A stretch of DNA of 64,000 bases from Alcaligenaceae bacterium (GCA_013416445.1 JACCER010000004.1:62001-126000), one strand, 5' to 3'. Counted from the first letter of the stretch, positions 24,471 to 34,603 are shown. The notes: a model not told the origin generated them from the sequence alone. Made by a program: numbers and translations.

Positions 24471-25892
24471 TCAAATCAATTTCGAATAGGTAGACACGGT
24501 AGGCTGACCCATATACTTATCAAACACCATGCCAATGGCGCGCACAAACAAACGCCCTTTGGCAGTAATAAGTATTGCCTGACCGGTATTTTGCATCAGG
24601 CCTGCCTGCTCGTAGGGTTCGAGCCTCAAGAGCTCGGGCGAAAAATAACTAGTAAAATCAATACCGTGCGCCTGATTGATAGCAGAAAAATCGACAGGCA
24701 TGCTGCACATGAGCGTCATAATGACTTCGCGGCGCAAGACGTCGTCAGGGCTGAGGTCGTAACCTTTTTCTATGGGCAGCCTGCCCTCGTCCAGATGCTG
24801 GTAATAAGCATTGAGCGTACGCACCGACTGGCTGTAAGAATTACCCACCTTGCCGATGGCCGACACCCCCAGGCCAAGCAGATCGCACTCGGCGCGCGTG
24901 GTGTAGCCCTGAAAATTGCGGTGCAGGCTTTTATCGAGGCGGGCCTTGCTTAGTTCATCGTCTGGCTTGGCAAAGTGATCTAGGCCAATATACACATAGC
25001 CAGCCTCAAGCAGGCGGCGCGTAGACATCAGGAATATTTGCAGGCGCTCTTCGGCCGAGGGCAAGTCGCTGCTGACGATCAGGCGCTGGGCCTTGAAACG
25101 GCTAGGCAGATGCGCGTAATTATATAAGGCGATGCGGTCGGGCGACAGGCGTATCAGTTGGTCCAGGGTGCGGTCGAAACTGGCCAGGGTTTGCTTGGGC
25201 AGACCATAGATAAGATCGGTATTGACCGACTGGAAACCCGCATTGCGGCTGGCCAGCAACGCCTTTTCAACCATTTCCAGGGGCTGTATGCGATTGACGG
25301 CGGCCTGCACGGCGGGATCAAAGTCTTGCACGCCAAAGCTAGTGCGATTGAAACCCAGCCCAGCCAGCATGCCCAGAGTGGCGTCGCTGACTGTGCGCGG
25401 GTCGATTTCAACACCCAGTTCGGCATCGGGAGAAAAATGAAAATGGCGCCGCAAACCCTCCATGAGCTGAGTGAGTTCGGCTGCACTAAGAAAGGTAGGC
25501 GTGCCGCCCCCCAGATGCAACTGGTCGGTTTGGCGGTCAGGCCCCAGATTGGCGCCCACCAGTTCCATTTCTTTGTCGAGATAGCGCAAGTACTCAGCCG
25601 ACCGACTATGATCTTGTGTGATGATTTTATTGCAGGCGCAAAAATAACAAAGCGACTCGCAAAAAGGCAAATGGACATACACCGATAATGGCGGATTGCG
25701 GCTGGCGCCGGCGCGCTGGGCCAAATAACGTTGGTATGAGGTCTCGTTGAAGTCCTGCCTGAAGCGATCAGCCGTGGGATACGAGGTATAACGCGGGCCG
25801 GAGCTGTCGAAGCGGCGTATCAGTGATTCTGAAATTTCGATATCGGGAAAAGCAAAGGCATTTTCAGCGGTTGGGTTGATAGCAGCATTCAT
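24471..25892 (-). CDS. hemN: oxygen-independent coproporphyrinogen III dehydrogenase
   Basis: A 473-residue radical-SAM enzyme that converts coproporphyrinogen III to protoporphyrinogen IX in haem synthesis without oxygen. The cluster motif C78-ESL-C82-YF-C85 (with C87 adjacent) and HLGGGTPTFLS (GG motif) are intact; RYTSYPTADRF is the HemN N-terminal signature that separates it from HemW. Start at ATG 25892 rather than 25976. An FNR/Dnr-type box (26002-26015) sits 110 bp upstream, so it is probably induced at low oxygen. Confidence 0.95.
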   Translation of the reverse strand: MNAAINPTAENAFAFPDIEISESLIRRFDSSGPRYTSYPTADRFRQDFNETSYQRYLAQRAGASRNPPLSVYVHLPFCESLCYFCACNKIITQDHSRSAEYLRYLDKEMELVGANLGPDRQTDQLHLGGGTPTFLSAAELTQLMEGLRRHFHFSPDAELGVEIDPRTVSDATLGMLAGLGFNRTSFGVQDFDPAVQAAVNRIQPLEMVEKALLASRNAGFQSVNTDLIYGLPKQTLASFDRTLDQLIRLSPDRIALYNYAHLPSRFKAQRLIVSSDLPSAEERLQIFLMSTRRLLEAGYVYIGLDHFAKPDDELSKARLDKSLHRNFQGYTTRAECDLLGLGVSAIGKVGNSYSQSVRTLNAYYQHLDEGRLPIEKGYDLSPDDVLRREVIMTLMCSMPVDFSAINQAHGIDFTSYFSPELLRLEPYEQAGLMQNTGQAILITAKGRLFVRAIGMVFDKYMGQPTVSTYSKLI

Positions 25893-26001
25893 TATTTTGT
25901 TCCGATTATGGCTAACGCCCAGTATATGACGCACCATGCAGGCAAGGCAGAACACGGTCTGACTCACTCGTGTCATTGTCCGGATTTTTGCAAAAACAAT
26001 T

Positions 26002-26015
26002 TTGACTTAGGTCAA
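26002..26015. promoter_or_regulatory. FNR/Dnr-type box upstream of hemN
   Basis: TTGACTTAGGTCAA is a perfect dyad close to the FNR/Dnr consensus. It lies between the divergent hemN and Mrp antiporter genes; hemN is the likely target. Confidence 0.65.
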
Positions 26016-26139
26016 GATTGAGCAAAAATCGACCAAGATTTCACATTTAAACCGCAAAACTGCCTGCTTTCACAAAGCATAAAGCAACATATCGTATTAT
26101 TAGGGCTAGACTCATTCACACAAGACTCCCTGCCCCCTG

Positions 26140-29058
26140 ATGTCCTTAGTATTCATCCTTGCATTACCCTTTGCAGGTAGCATTATTGCCGCGCTGCTAC
26201 CCTCGAACGCGCAAAAGCTCGAAGCCTGGTTGGCAGGGTTTGTTGCCGTTACTTGTGCCGTCCTTGCCTTTCTGCAATTTCCCCATGTCGCCGACGGGCA
26301 GGTTGTAAAAACCGTCATACCCTGGATGCCCAGCCTGGGAGTCAACTTCACGCTGCGCATGGACGGCTACGCCTGGCTGTTCTCCATGATTATTACCATC
26401 ATGGGCGCACTTATCGTCTTGTATGCCCGTTATTACTTGTCGCCACAAGACCCGGTGCCACGCTTTTTTGCTTTTTTCCAGGCTTTCATGGGCTCAATGC
26501 TGGGCGTGGTGCTATCGGGCAACCTGATACAACTGGTCGTATTCTGGGAAATGACCAGCCTGTCCTCTTTCATGCTTATTGCTTATTGGCACCATCGGCT
26601 CGATGCCCGCCGGGGTGCGCGGATGTCGCTGATTATTACCGGGGCCGGCGGGCTGTGCTTGCTGGCGGGCATGCTCATGCTGGGGCATGTCGTGGGCAGC
26701 TATGACCTCGATGCCGTTCTGGCGGCAGGCGACCAAATACGCGGCCACGCCTGGTATACCACCATGCTGGTATTGGTCGCACTGGGCGCCCTGACCAAAA
26801 GCGCCCAGTTTCCGTTTCATATATGGTTGCCCAACGCCATGGCGGCGCCTACCCCCGTTTCGGCCTACCTGCACTCGGCCACCATGGTCAAGGCCGGCGT
26901 TTTTTTGCTGGCGCGCTTCTGGCCAGTACTGGCCGGCACACCGGAATGGGCCTGGATCATAGGCGGCGCCGGCATATGTACACTGGTGCTGGGCGCGTAT
27001 GCAGCCACCTTTCAGCTGGACATGAAAGGCGTACTGGCCTATTCCACCATCAGCCACCTAGGCCTGATCACGCTGCTGCTGGGCATGAATACCGAATTGG
27101 CACTGGTAGCCGCGGTATTCCACATGATCAACCACGCCACCTTCAAGGCTTCACTATTCATGGCGGCGGGCATAGTCGACCACGAAACCGGCACGCGCGA
27201 CCTGACTCGGTTATCGGGCTTATACCGCAGCATGCCTATTACCGCCACACTCGCTATCGTGGCGGCAGCATCCATGGCGGGTGTACCGCTGCTTAATGGC
27301 TTTATCTCGAAAGAGATGTTTTTTACCGAAACAGTATTTGTCAGTGGTCACTGGGCAACACGCTTCGGCCTGCCTATTGCCGCCGTGGTGGCCGGGGCAT
27401 TCAGCGTGGCCTATTCGCTGCGCTTCATTGTTCAGGCGTTTTTCGGCCCGGCGCCGCGCGACCTGCCCCGCACGCCGCACGAACCCCCCTTGCGCATGCT
27501 GATCCCCAGCGCCATACTGGTCTTCATCTGCCTGATCGTGGGCATCATTCCCAGTGTCACGCTAGGCCCCTTCCTGCATGCAGCCACTGTTTCCATTTTG
27601 GGGGCCAGCACACCAAAATACGACTTGCGCATCTGGCACGGCTTCAATCTGCCACTGGCCATGAGCTTCGTCGCCCTGGCCGGCGGCATTTTCCTGCTCT
27701 GGCTGCTCAGACACCGTCATCGCAACCGCCCTGGCAAAGCTCCCCTGATCTACAAGCTTGATGGCCGGCACTCGTTCGAGTCTTTGCTTGAAGGCCTGGA
27801 TACCCTGGCCTCATTTCTACTTGACTGGACCCGTTCTCCGCGCCTGCAGCCGCAATTGCTGCTGATTGTGATCGTCTCTTTCGTTGTCGCCATGCTGCCC
27901 TTGCTGCGCGGCCCATGGATGCAACCTGAAGTTTCGACGCCCATAGACCCCGCTTTTGCACTGATGTGGCTAGCCGGAGGCGCCTGCGCCATCGCCGCCG
28001 CGCGCCAGGCCAAGTATCACCGCGCCGCTTCGCTGCTGCTGTCGGGCGGCGCCGGCCTGGTCACAGCCCTGACCTTTGCCTGGCTTTCCGCGCCTGATCT
28101 TGCACTTACCCAACTGGCGGTCGAGGTCGTTACGCTGGTCCTGATATTGCTGGGGCTGCGCTGGTTGCCACCTCGTGTGGCGGGTGATGATGAACCACAA
28201 CCCATACAAAACGCCTTGCGCGCTTTTGTACGCCGCTTCCGCGACTTGATCATCGCCGTCATTAGCGGCGCCGGTCTATCGGCCTTGGCCTATGCCGTCC
28301 TGACTCGGCCGCATCCTGAAGGGGTTTCTTCATTTTTTGTGCAGCAATCTCTGCCCCTGGGCGGTGGCGCCAACGTCGTCAACGTGATACTGGTCGATTT
28401 TCGCGGCTTCGACACCTTCGGCGAAATCACCGTACTGGGCATTGTCGCCCTGACCGTCTACGCCTTGCTGCGGCGCTTTCGTCCGCCGCTCGAAAGCCTG
28501 GCCCTACCTAAGGAGCGCCAGCACTTGCCACCCAGCGACAAATTGCGTGGCCGCTATGCCGAACCCGACCCCAAATCCCTTATCCCCGACGGCATCATGA
28601 AAATACCCGCCGTGCTGGTGCGCCTGCTCATGCCCATTGCCGCATTGGTTTCACTGTACTTCCTGGTGCGCGGCCATAATCTGCCGGGCGGCGGCTTCGT
28701 CGGCGGCCTGATCATGGCCACCGCCATTATTCTGCAATACATCGTGGGAGGCGTCATTTGGATAGAAGCCCGCCAACGCATTCATCCCCAGAACTGGATA
28801 GGCCTGGGTCTGTTGCTGGCTGGTACCGCTGCCATGTCGGTGTGGTGGGCGGCCAAGCCTTTCCTGGCGGCCAACAATCTCGATATCATGCTGCCACTGA
28901 TTGGGCATGTGCATCTTTCTACCGTACTGCTGTTCGACATAGGCGTCTACATGCTGGTTATCGGCGCCACTGTCTTGATGCTGGTCGCCCTGGCACACCA
29001 ATCGCTGCGGTTTTATCGCAAGCCGGCGCTGGCATCCGCTGAAAAAGGAAATCGCTAA
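26140..29058 (+). CDS. mrpA: Mrp/Pha-type antiporter subunit A-B fusion
   Basis: A 972-residue membrane protein. Residues 1 to about 500 resemble the proton-pumping NADH dehydrogenase/MrpA core (KSAQFPFHIWLPNAMAAPTP, STISHLGLITLLLG, HATFKASLFMAAG). The middle carries MrpA-specific helices, and the region from about 815 to 960 is an MrpB domain (ARNLPGGGFVGG-like NLPGGGFVGGLIMATAIILQ), so A and B are fused as in proteobacterial PhaAB. The complex exports Na+ or K+ in exchange for protons. It is the first of six genes with overlapping ends. Confidence 0.95.
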   Translation: MSLVFILALPFAGSIIAALLPSNAQKLEAWLAGFVAVTCAVLAFLQFPHVADGQVVKTVIPWMPSLGVNFTLRMDGYAWLFSMIITIMGALIVLYARYYLSPQDPVPRFFAFFQAFMGSMLGVVLSGNLIQLVVFWEMTSLSSFMLIAYWHHRLDARRGARMSLIITGAGGLCLLAGMLMLGHVVGSYDLDAVLAAGDQIRGHAWYTTMLVLVALGALTKSAQFPFHIWLPNAMAAPTPVSAYLHSATMVKAGVFLLARFWPVLAGTPEWAWIIGGAGICTLVLGAYAATFQLDMKGVLAYSTISHLGLITLLLGMNTELALVAAVFHMINHATFKASLFMAAGIVDHETGTRDLTRLSGLYRSMPITATLAIVAAASMAGVPLLNGFISKEMFFTETVFVSGHWATRFGLPIAAVVAGAFSVAYSLRFIVQAFFGPAPRDLPRTPHEPPLRMLIPSAILVFICLIVGIIPSVTLGPFLHAATVSILGASTPKYDLRIWHGFNLPLAMSFVALAGGIFLLWLLRHRHRNRPGKAPLIYKLDGRHSFESLLEGLDTLASFLLDWTRSPRLQPQLLLIVIVSFVVAMLPLLRGPWMQPEVSTPIDPAFALMWLAGGACAIAAARQAKYHRAASLLLSGGAGLVTALTFAWLSAPDLALTQLAVEVVTLVLILLGLRWLPPRVAGDDEPQPIQNALRAFVRRFRDLIIAVISGAGLSALAYAVLTRPHPEGVSSFFVQQSLPLGGGANVVNVILVDFRGFDTFGEITVLGIVALTVYALLRRFRPPLESLALPKERQHLPPSDKLRGRYAEPDPKSLIPDGIMKIPAVLVRLLMPIAALVSLYFLVRGHNLPGGGFVGGLIMATAIILQYIVGGVIWIEARQRIHPQNWIGLGLLLAGTAAMSVWWAAKPFLAANNLDIMLPLIGHVHLSTVLLFDIGVYMLVIGATVLMLVALAHQSLRFYRKPALASAEKGNR

Positions 29059-29402
29059 TGGAAATCGTGCTCTCCATCGCCATAGGCGTGCTGGCCGGCT
29101 CTGGCATCTGGCTGCTGCTGCGCCCGCGTACTTTCCAGGTCATCATGGGCCTGTCGCTAATCGCCTACGCGGTAAACCTGTTCATATTCGGCATGGGCCG
29201 CATTACCCTGGGCGCGCCGCCTGTCATCAACACTGAATTGGGCGCCGACGCCAGCTATTACGCCGACCCGCTACCTCAAGCCCTGGTGCTTACCGCCATC
29301 GTCATCGGCTTTGCCACCACCGCACTGTTTCTGGTGGTCTTGCTGGCCTCGCGCGGGCTTTCGGATACCGACCACGTAGACGGCCGGGAGACGCAGCAGT
29401 GA
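29058..29402 (+). CDS. mrpC: Mrp antiporter subunit C
   Basis: A 114-residue protein with three membrane helices, homologous to NuoK (YAVNLFIFGMGRITLGAPPV and DPLPQALVLTAIVIGFATTA, the MrpC signature). Its ATG overlaps the stop of the AB subunit (TAATG), and it overlaps the next gene by four bases. Confidence 0.95.
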   Translation: MEIVLSIAIGVLAGSGIWLLLRPRTFQVIMGLSLIAYAVNLFIFGMGRITLGAPPVINTELGADASYYADPLPQALVLTAIVIGFATTALFLVVLLASRGLSDTDHVDGRETQQ

Positions 29403-31036
29403 ACCCATGGCTGCAACATTTCCCCATCTTGCCGGTAGCCATCCCGCTAATGACGGGTGCGCTCATGCTGATGCTGCGCGACTCGCAACGCACGCTCAGG
29501 TTGGTATTCAGTTTTGTTTCACTGGCTGCCCAGTTGTATGTCGCCTTTACCCTACTGAGCATGACTGCGGGTTACATTACCACCGACTGGCCCGACGGCG
29601 TCGGTGTCTACCTGCTGGGTGACTGGCCCGCGCCCTTTGGCATTGTCGCTGTGGTTGATCGCCTGTCGGCCATCATGCTGGCGCTTACCTCGGTACTGGG
29701 CGCCGCCACCTGGATCTACGCCACTGCGCGCTGGGACAGGGCTGGCGTACATTTTCATCCACTATTCCAGTTCCTGCTCATGGGCCTGAACGGCGCCTTC
29801 CTCACCGGCGACCTGTTCAACCTGTTCGTCTTCTTTGAAGTCTTGCTGGCCGCCTCATACGGACTGATGCTGCACGGTTCGGGCCGGGCTCGCGTCGCGG
29901 CCGGGCTGCATTATATTGTGGTGAATCTGCTGGCCTCTTTTCTGCTGCTGATCGCCATGGCGCTGATCTATGGGGTCACCGGCACCCTGAACATGGCTGA
30001 CCTGGCTGCGCGCGCCGGCGAACTGGCCGGCCCCGACCGTCGCTTGTTCGAGGCCGGCGCCGCTATACTGGGCATAGCCTTTCTTATCAAGGCCGCCGCT
30101 TGGCCGCTCAACTTCTGGCTGCCGGCTGCCTACGCCAACGCTTGCTCACCTGTCGCCGGCATCTTTGCAATCATGACCAAGGTCGGCATCTATGCGCTGC
30201 TGCGCATAGGCTCTTTGCTGCTGCCCACGGGCGCACCGGCGGCGTTTGGCGGGGAATGGATGTTTCCACTGGGAATGGCGACCTTGGCATTTGGCGCCAT
30301 CGGCCTGCTGGCCACCGCCCAGGCAGAACGCCAAGCCGGTTATTGCATCATCATGTCGTCGGGCACCCTGCTCGCCGCACTGGGCATGCCTGGGGTAACC
30401 TTGACCGGGCCGGCGCTGTTTTATCTGATCAGTTCGGTATTGGCGCTGGGCGCTTTCTTCATGCTGCTGGAAATGGTCGAGCGCACCCAAGCCTTCGGCG
30501 CCGATGTACTGGCGGTCAGCCTTGAAGCTTTCGACCTCGAAGACCCGGAAGCCGCCGACCGGTCTGACGATGTGGTAGGGGTTGCCATACCCGCCGCCAT
30601 GGCGTTCCTGGGCATGGCTTTCATTGCCTGCGCGCTACTGGTAACCGGCTTGCCTCCGCTGTCGGGTTTTGTCGCCAAGTTTTCGCTGCTCTCGGCTGCA
30701 CTGCAAACCTCGGCCACCGACACGCCCACCCCCGCGGCATGGATGCTGGTTGCCGGGGTGCTGATATCCGGCCTGGCGGGTATCATTGCCCTGGGCCGCA
30801 CGGGAATACGCCTGTTCTGGAGCACTGAAGACGCGGTCACGCCGCGTTTGCGCGTCAGCGAAGCCGGGCCCGTAGGTGTATTGATCCTGGCTTGCGTAGC
30901 ACTGGCCTTCTGGGCCGGCCCGGTAATGAGCTTTGTGGAAGACACTGCCAAATATCTGGATAAGCCGTCTACGTATATTAATGCAGTACTGACGCAAAGC
31001 CCGGTTCGGGGCGTGGCAACAGGGATGCGGCCATGA
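29399..31036 (+). CDS. mrpD: Mrp antiporter subunit D
   Basis: A 545-residue subunit of about 14 membrane helices, related to NuoN/NuoM and MrpA (LTGDLFNLFVFFEVLLAASYG, FLIKAAAWPLNFWLPAAYAN, GLPPLSGFVAKFSLL). It contributes a second proton-translocating channel-like module. It starts with GTG at 29399, overlapping the end of subunit C by four bases. It is a little longer than the family norm because of an acidic loop (EAFDLEDPEAADRSDD). Confidence 0.95.
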   Translation: MNPWLQHFPILPVAIPLMTGALMLMLRDSQRTLRLVFSFVSLAAQLYVAFTLLSMTAGYITTDWPDGVGVYLLGDWPAPFGIVAVVDRLSAIMLALTSVLGAATWIYATARWDRAGVHFHPLFQFLLMGLNGAFLTGDLFNLFVFFEVLLAASYGLMLHGSGRARVAAGLHYIVVNLLASFLLLIAMALIYGVTGTLNMADLAARAGELAGPDRRLFEAGAAILGIAFLIKAAAWPLNFWLPAAYANACSPVAGIFAIMTKVGIYALLRIGSLLLPTGAPAAFGGEWMFPLGMATLAFGAIGLLATAQAERQAGYCIIMSSGTLLAALGMPGVTLTGPALFYLISSVLALGAFFMLLEMVERTQAFGADVLAVSLEAFDLEDPEAADRSDDVVGVAIPAAMAFLGMAFIACALLVTGLPPLSGFVAKFSLLSAALQTSATDTPTPAAWMLVAGVLISGLAGIIALGRTGIRLFWSTEDAVTPRLRVSEAGPVGVLILACVALAFWAGPVMSFVEDTAKYLDKPSTYINAVLTQSPVRGVATGMRP

Positions 31037-31079
31037 GACCTTTTTTGAGACAATGGGTGTCCGGTTACAGGGTGCAATC

Positions 31080-31568
31080 ATGAAGCGCTACCTGCACAGG
31101 TTGATTCTGCCGTTGCTGCTGCTGGTGTTGTGGCTGGTGCTCAACGAGACCTTGGCGCCAGGGCAGATTGCGCTGGGGGCCGTACTGGCTTTGTTGCTAG
31201 GCTGGGCGGCCATGGCTTTGCGACCTTTGCAAGCCTATCCGAAAAAGCCACTGACTGCCATCAAGCTGATCTGGCATGTGGCGGTGGATATCACCTATTC
31301 CAATGTGGCCGTGGCGCGCATTATTTTATTGGGTGACAAAGCCAACGCCACACCCGGCTTTCTTAAAATACCCCTGCGTATCCGCGATCCGCACGGCCTG
31401 GCGGCACTGGCCTGTATTGTTACCTACACGCCAGGTACCGTCTGGGCCGACTATTCCGAAAATGACGGCATGCTGGTGTTGCATGTGCTTGATCTGAAAG
31501 ATGAACAGCAGTGGCTGCACACCATACAACATCGCTACGAAAGTCCTTTGCTGGAGATCTTTGAATGA
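31080..31568 (+). CDS. mrpE: Mrp antiporter subunit E
   Basis: A 162-residue subunit with two N-terminal membrane helices and a cytoplasmic domain containing the MrpE signature TYTPGTVWADYSENDGML. The ATG at 31080 is preferred to 31053 because the family begins with the hydrophobic segment. It is separated from subunit D by only 43 bp and overlaps subunit F by four bases (ATGA). Confidence 0.93.
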   Translation: MKRYLHRLILPLLLLVLWLVLNETLAPGQIALGAVLALLLGWAAMALRPLQAYPKKPLTAIKLIWHVAVDITYSNVAVARIILLGDKANATPGFLKIPLRIRDPHGLAALACIVTYTPGTVWADYSENDGMLVLHVLDLKDEQQWLHTIQHRYESPLLEIFE

Positions 31569-31846
31569 ACAACCTGGTTTATTGGGCCGCCACTTTCGCC
31601 TTGTGCTGCTTCGTGCTGGGGTTGGTCTGCGCCGTGCTGCGCCTGCTGCGCGGGCCAACCGCTTCCGACCGGGTACTGGCCCTTGATACGGTCTATGTCA
31701 ACGGCATGCTGATCTTGCTGGTGCTGGGCCTGCAGTTCAATTCCGACCTGTACTTCGACATTGCACTGCTGATCAGCATGTTTGGCTTTGTCGGCTCGGT
31801 TGCCATGGCCAAGTTCCTGTTACGCGGCGAGGTCATAGAACCGTGA
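31565..31846 (+). CDS. mrpF: Mrp antiporter subunit F
   Basis: A 93-residue protein with three membrane helices and the MrpF motif RLLRGPTASDRVLALDTVYV. Overlaps its neighbours by four bases on both sides. Confidence 0.94.
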   Translation: MNNLVYWAATFALCCFVLGLVCAVLRLLRGPTASDRVLALDTVYVNGMLILLVLGLQFNSDLYFDIALLISMFGFVGSVAMAKFLLRGEVIEP

Positions 31847-32190
31847 TCGAGTCTTTGCCGCTTTGGGCGGCCATTCCCGCCGCCGTGCTACTGGTCCTCA
31901 GCGGCCTGATCACCCTGATAGGGTCGCTGGGCCTGCTGCGCCTGAAAAGCTTCTACAGCCGCATGCACGCACCTACCCTGGGCAACACCCTGGGGGTCTT
32001 CTGCATATTGCTGGCGTCAATCCTGGTAGCTTCCGCGCTAGAGCATCGCATTGTCATTCACCAAATACTGATCACCATACTGCTGGTCATTACCGCGCCT
32101 GTCACGGCCATCTTGCTGATGCGCTCGGCCATACGGCGCAAATGGCGCCTGGAACAAGAAGCAACAGAACAGGACAAGCCCCAGAGCTAG
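31843..32190 (+). CDS. mrpG: Mrp antiporter subunit G
   Basis: A 115-residue protein with three membrane helices and the MrpG motif GLLRLKSFYSRMHAPTLGNT. It starts with GTG at 31843 overlapping subunit F and ends the antiporter operon. Confidence 0.94.
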   Translation: MIESLPLWAAIPAAVLLVLSGLITLIGSLGLLRLKSFYSRMHAPTLGNTLGVFCILLASILVASALEHRIVIHQILITILLVITAPVTAILLMRSAIRRKWRLEQEATEQDKPQS

Positions 32191-32238
32191 GAATATTATT
32201 TGCTATATGGCAAAGTTCACTTTCACCAGGAGCATCTG

Positions 32239-32655
32239 ATGCGTAATCCAGTCCAGCTTTTGTATCGCCCGATCTGGGCTGCCGCTATTCTGGCAGCCTG
32301 CTTGGCAACGCCTCTGGCCTTCGCCGCAGGGCCAGGGGCAACCGGCAACCATGCCGACATAGAAGCACGCTACCAATCAGATATTGCGTTGTGCAATTCA
32401 GGCAAGTCGGCTGAAGACAAGAAAACCTGCTTGCGCGAAGCGGGCGCCGCACGCGAGGAAGCCTTGCGCAACCGTCTGGGCAATGGCAACCAGCAAGCCT
32501 TGAGCGCCAATGAAACAGCACGCTGCAAAGCCTTGCCCACCGAGCAACGCGACGACTGCCTGCTGCAAATGTCGGGCAAAGACACCGTCAGTCAGGGCAG
32601 CGTCAATGCAGGCGGTATTTTGCGCGAAACCACCATCCCAGTTCCCGCAAAATAA
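32239..32655 (+). CDS. exported hypothetical protein with four cysteines
   Basis: A 138-residue protein with a signal peptide (hydrophobic residues 11-30, cleavage after AFA). The mature part has four cysteines in the pattern SDIALCNSG...KKTCLREAG...ARCKAL...DDCLLQMSG, likely two disulfides. It resembles small exported proteins common in Bordetella-like genomes, with no known function. The ATG at 32239 follows CAGGAG. It lies directly behind the antiporter operon, 48 bp after subunit G, so co-transcription is possible. Confidence 0.75.
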   Translation: MRNPVQLLYRPIWAAAILAACLATPLAFAAGPGATGNHADIEARYQSDIALCNSGKSAEDKKTCLREAGAAREEALRNRLGNGNQQALSANETARCKALPTEQRDDCLLQMSGKDTVSQGSVNAGGILRETTIPVPAK

Positions 32656-32659
32656 TGGG

Positions 32660-32691
32660 GCGGATCAGGCGCGTCAGCGCCATAATCCGAC
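32660..32691. repeat. REP-like intergenic repeat
   Basis: GCGGATCAGGCGCGTCAGCG followed by CCATAATCCGAC, between two convergent genes. Confidence 0.6.
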
Positions 32692-32698
32692 AACTGCT

Positions 32699-34600
32699 TC
32701 ATAATTCCACCTGCATGCCCATTTCCACCACCCTGTTGGGCGGTATCTTGTAGAAACGCGTGCTGCGGCTGGCGTTGCGCGCCATGAAAGCAAACAGACG
32801 CCTACGCCAAGCCAGCTGAAACGACACTTTGCGCACCACGATAATGGTTTGTCTGGACAGAAAATAAGACGTTTGCATGGGCTCCAGATTCAATTCCGGA
32901 TGCTCTTGCGCGATTTGTTCCAGCAACTGCGGCACGTTAGGCTCTTGCTTGAATCCCCAACGCGCCACCGCCTGCCAGGCGGTACGGCCCAGGCGCTCAA
33001 GTTGATATCGCTCGTTGAATGGCACATAAGGTTCATCAGCGCCTTCAACCGTCAAAAACAAAGCCTGTTCGTGCAAAACCTTGTTATGTTTAAGATTATG
33101 CAGCAACGCGGGTGGCACGGTGTTGACTATCATGCTCATGAACACCGCCGTACCCGGCACTCGGGTAGGCGGATACGCCTCTAGTGACTCCATGAAAGCC
33201 TTCAGCGGCTGGTGGTCTCCCGACAACGTTTCATGCATTTTCTCGCGGCCCTGCTTCCAGGTGATCATCAAGGTCAACAAACACAAACCGACCAGCAAAG
33301 GCACCCAGCCGCCGTCATGGACCTTCAGGGCATTTGACGAAAACAGCAGCACGTCCATGACCAGAAACATACTGATCAGGCACAACCACATCACCCGTTT
33401 CAGCCCATTGGCCTTGCGTGGCAACACAGCAAAAGCCAGCAACGAGGTCATCAGCATGGTGCCTGTTACTGCAAAACCGTAGGCATGCGCCAGGCCTTCA
33501 GATGAACGAAACACCAGCACCAGTATCAGCACGGCAATGAACAACAGAATATTCACGCGAGGCAGATAGATTTGCCCTTCCTCACGCGCGGAGGTGTGCA
33601 AAATGACCATGCGCGGCCAATAACCCAATTGAACCGCCTGACGCGTAACCGAAAAGGCGCCTGAAATCACCGACTGCGAGGCAATCACGGTTGCCACGGT
33701 CGCCAACAGCACCAAAGGCATCAGCGCCCAGGCCGGCGCCAAGTGAAAGAACGGATTGACCATGGCTGATGGATCGGCCAGAATCAATGCCCCCTGACCA
33801 AAATAGCACAAGACCAGGGCAGGCAACACCAAAGCGAACCAGGCACGACGTATGGCCGACCTGCCAAAATGGCCCATATCGGCATATAGGGTTTCAGCGC
33901 CAGTCAGCGCCAGCACGATAGCCCCCAGCAGCAAAAAAGTTTCCCAAGGTGCTTTGGCAATGAATCGGTACGCCCAGACCGGATTCAAGGCCTGCAAGAT
34001 GCTCGGCTCTAGCGCAATACGCCAGGCGCCCAACACACCCAGGGTCAAAAACCACAGCAGCATGACTGGGCCAAACATTTTCCCCATCGCCCCTGTGCCT
34101 CGTGACTGGATCATGAACAGGCACACCAGCACCACAACCGACAGGGGCACGACCCAGTCATCCAGCCTATGAGAGATGATGGAAATACCTTCTATCGCGG
34201 ATAACACCGAAATGGCCGGCGTGATCATGCTATCGCCGTAAAACAGGCTGGCGCCAATCAGGCCCAACACAATCAGGCGCCACCTTTTTTTGCCAGACAT
34301 CCCACGCATGGCCAATTCCATCAATGCCAGCGTGCCCCCTTCACCACGATTGTCTGCGCGTAAAATAATGGTGACATATTTCAGCGACACCACCACCATC
34401 AGCATCCAGAACAATAAAGACAGCAGCCCAAGTATCTCTGCCTGCCCCGGACTCCCGATTTGCGCAAGTGCGGTCTTGATCGTATACAAGGGGCTGGTGC
34501 CGATATCGCCATAGACGACACCCAAGGCCCCCACCAAAATTGCAGCTCTTGGCGACTGGGCAGGTTTTTCGTTTGCCTGCAACGAGTTGTCATGATCCAT
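32699..34600 (-). CDS. kup: Kup potassium transporter
   Basis: A 633-residue KUP/HAK/KT protein: GVVYGDIGTSPLYTIKTA (residues 29-46) is the family signature, followed by about 12 membrane helices and a cytoplasmic C-terminal domain (YFLSRQTIIV...WRRRLFAFMARNASRSTRFY). It takes up K+ with protons. Its position between the Mrp antiporter and a two-component system on the same strand suggests a cation/pH theme, although co-regulation is not shown. Confidence 0.96.
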   Translation of the reverse strand: MDHDNSLQANEKPAQSPRAAILVGALGVVYGDIGTSPLYTIKTALAQIGSPGQAEILGLLSLLFWMLMVVVSLKYVTIILRADNRGEGGTLALMELAMRGMSGKKRWRLIVLGLIGASLFYGDSMITPAISVLSAIEGISIISHRLDDWVVPLSVVVLVCLFMIQSRGTGAMGKMFGPVMLLWFLTLGVLGAWRIALEPSILQALNPVWAYRFIAKAPWETFLLLGAIVLALTGAETLYADMGHFGRSAIRRAWFALVLPALVLCYFGQGALILADPSAMVNPFFHLAPAWALMPLVLLATVATVIASQSVISGAFSVTRQAVQLGYWPRMVILHTSAREEGQIYLPRVNILLFIAVLILVLVFRSSEGLAHAYGFAVTGTMLMTSLLAFAVLPRKANGLKRVMWLCLISMFLVMDVLLFSSNALKVHDGGWVPLLVGLCLLTLMITWKQGREKMHETLSGDHQPLKAFMESLEAYPPTRVPGTAVFMSMIVNTVPPALLHNLKHNKVLHEQALFLTVEGADEPYVPFNERYQLERLGRTAWQAVARWGFKQEPNVPQLLEQIAQEHPELNLEPMQTSYFLSRQTIIVVRKVSFQLAWRRRLFAFMARNASRSTRFYKIPPNRVVEMGMQVEL

Positions 34601-34603
34601 TTT

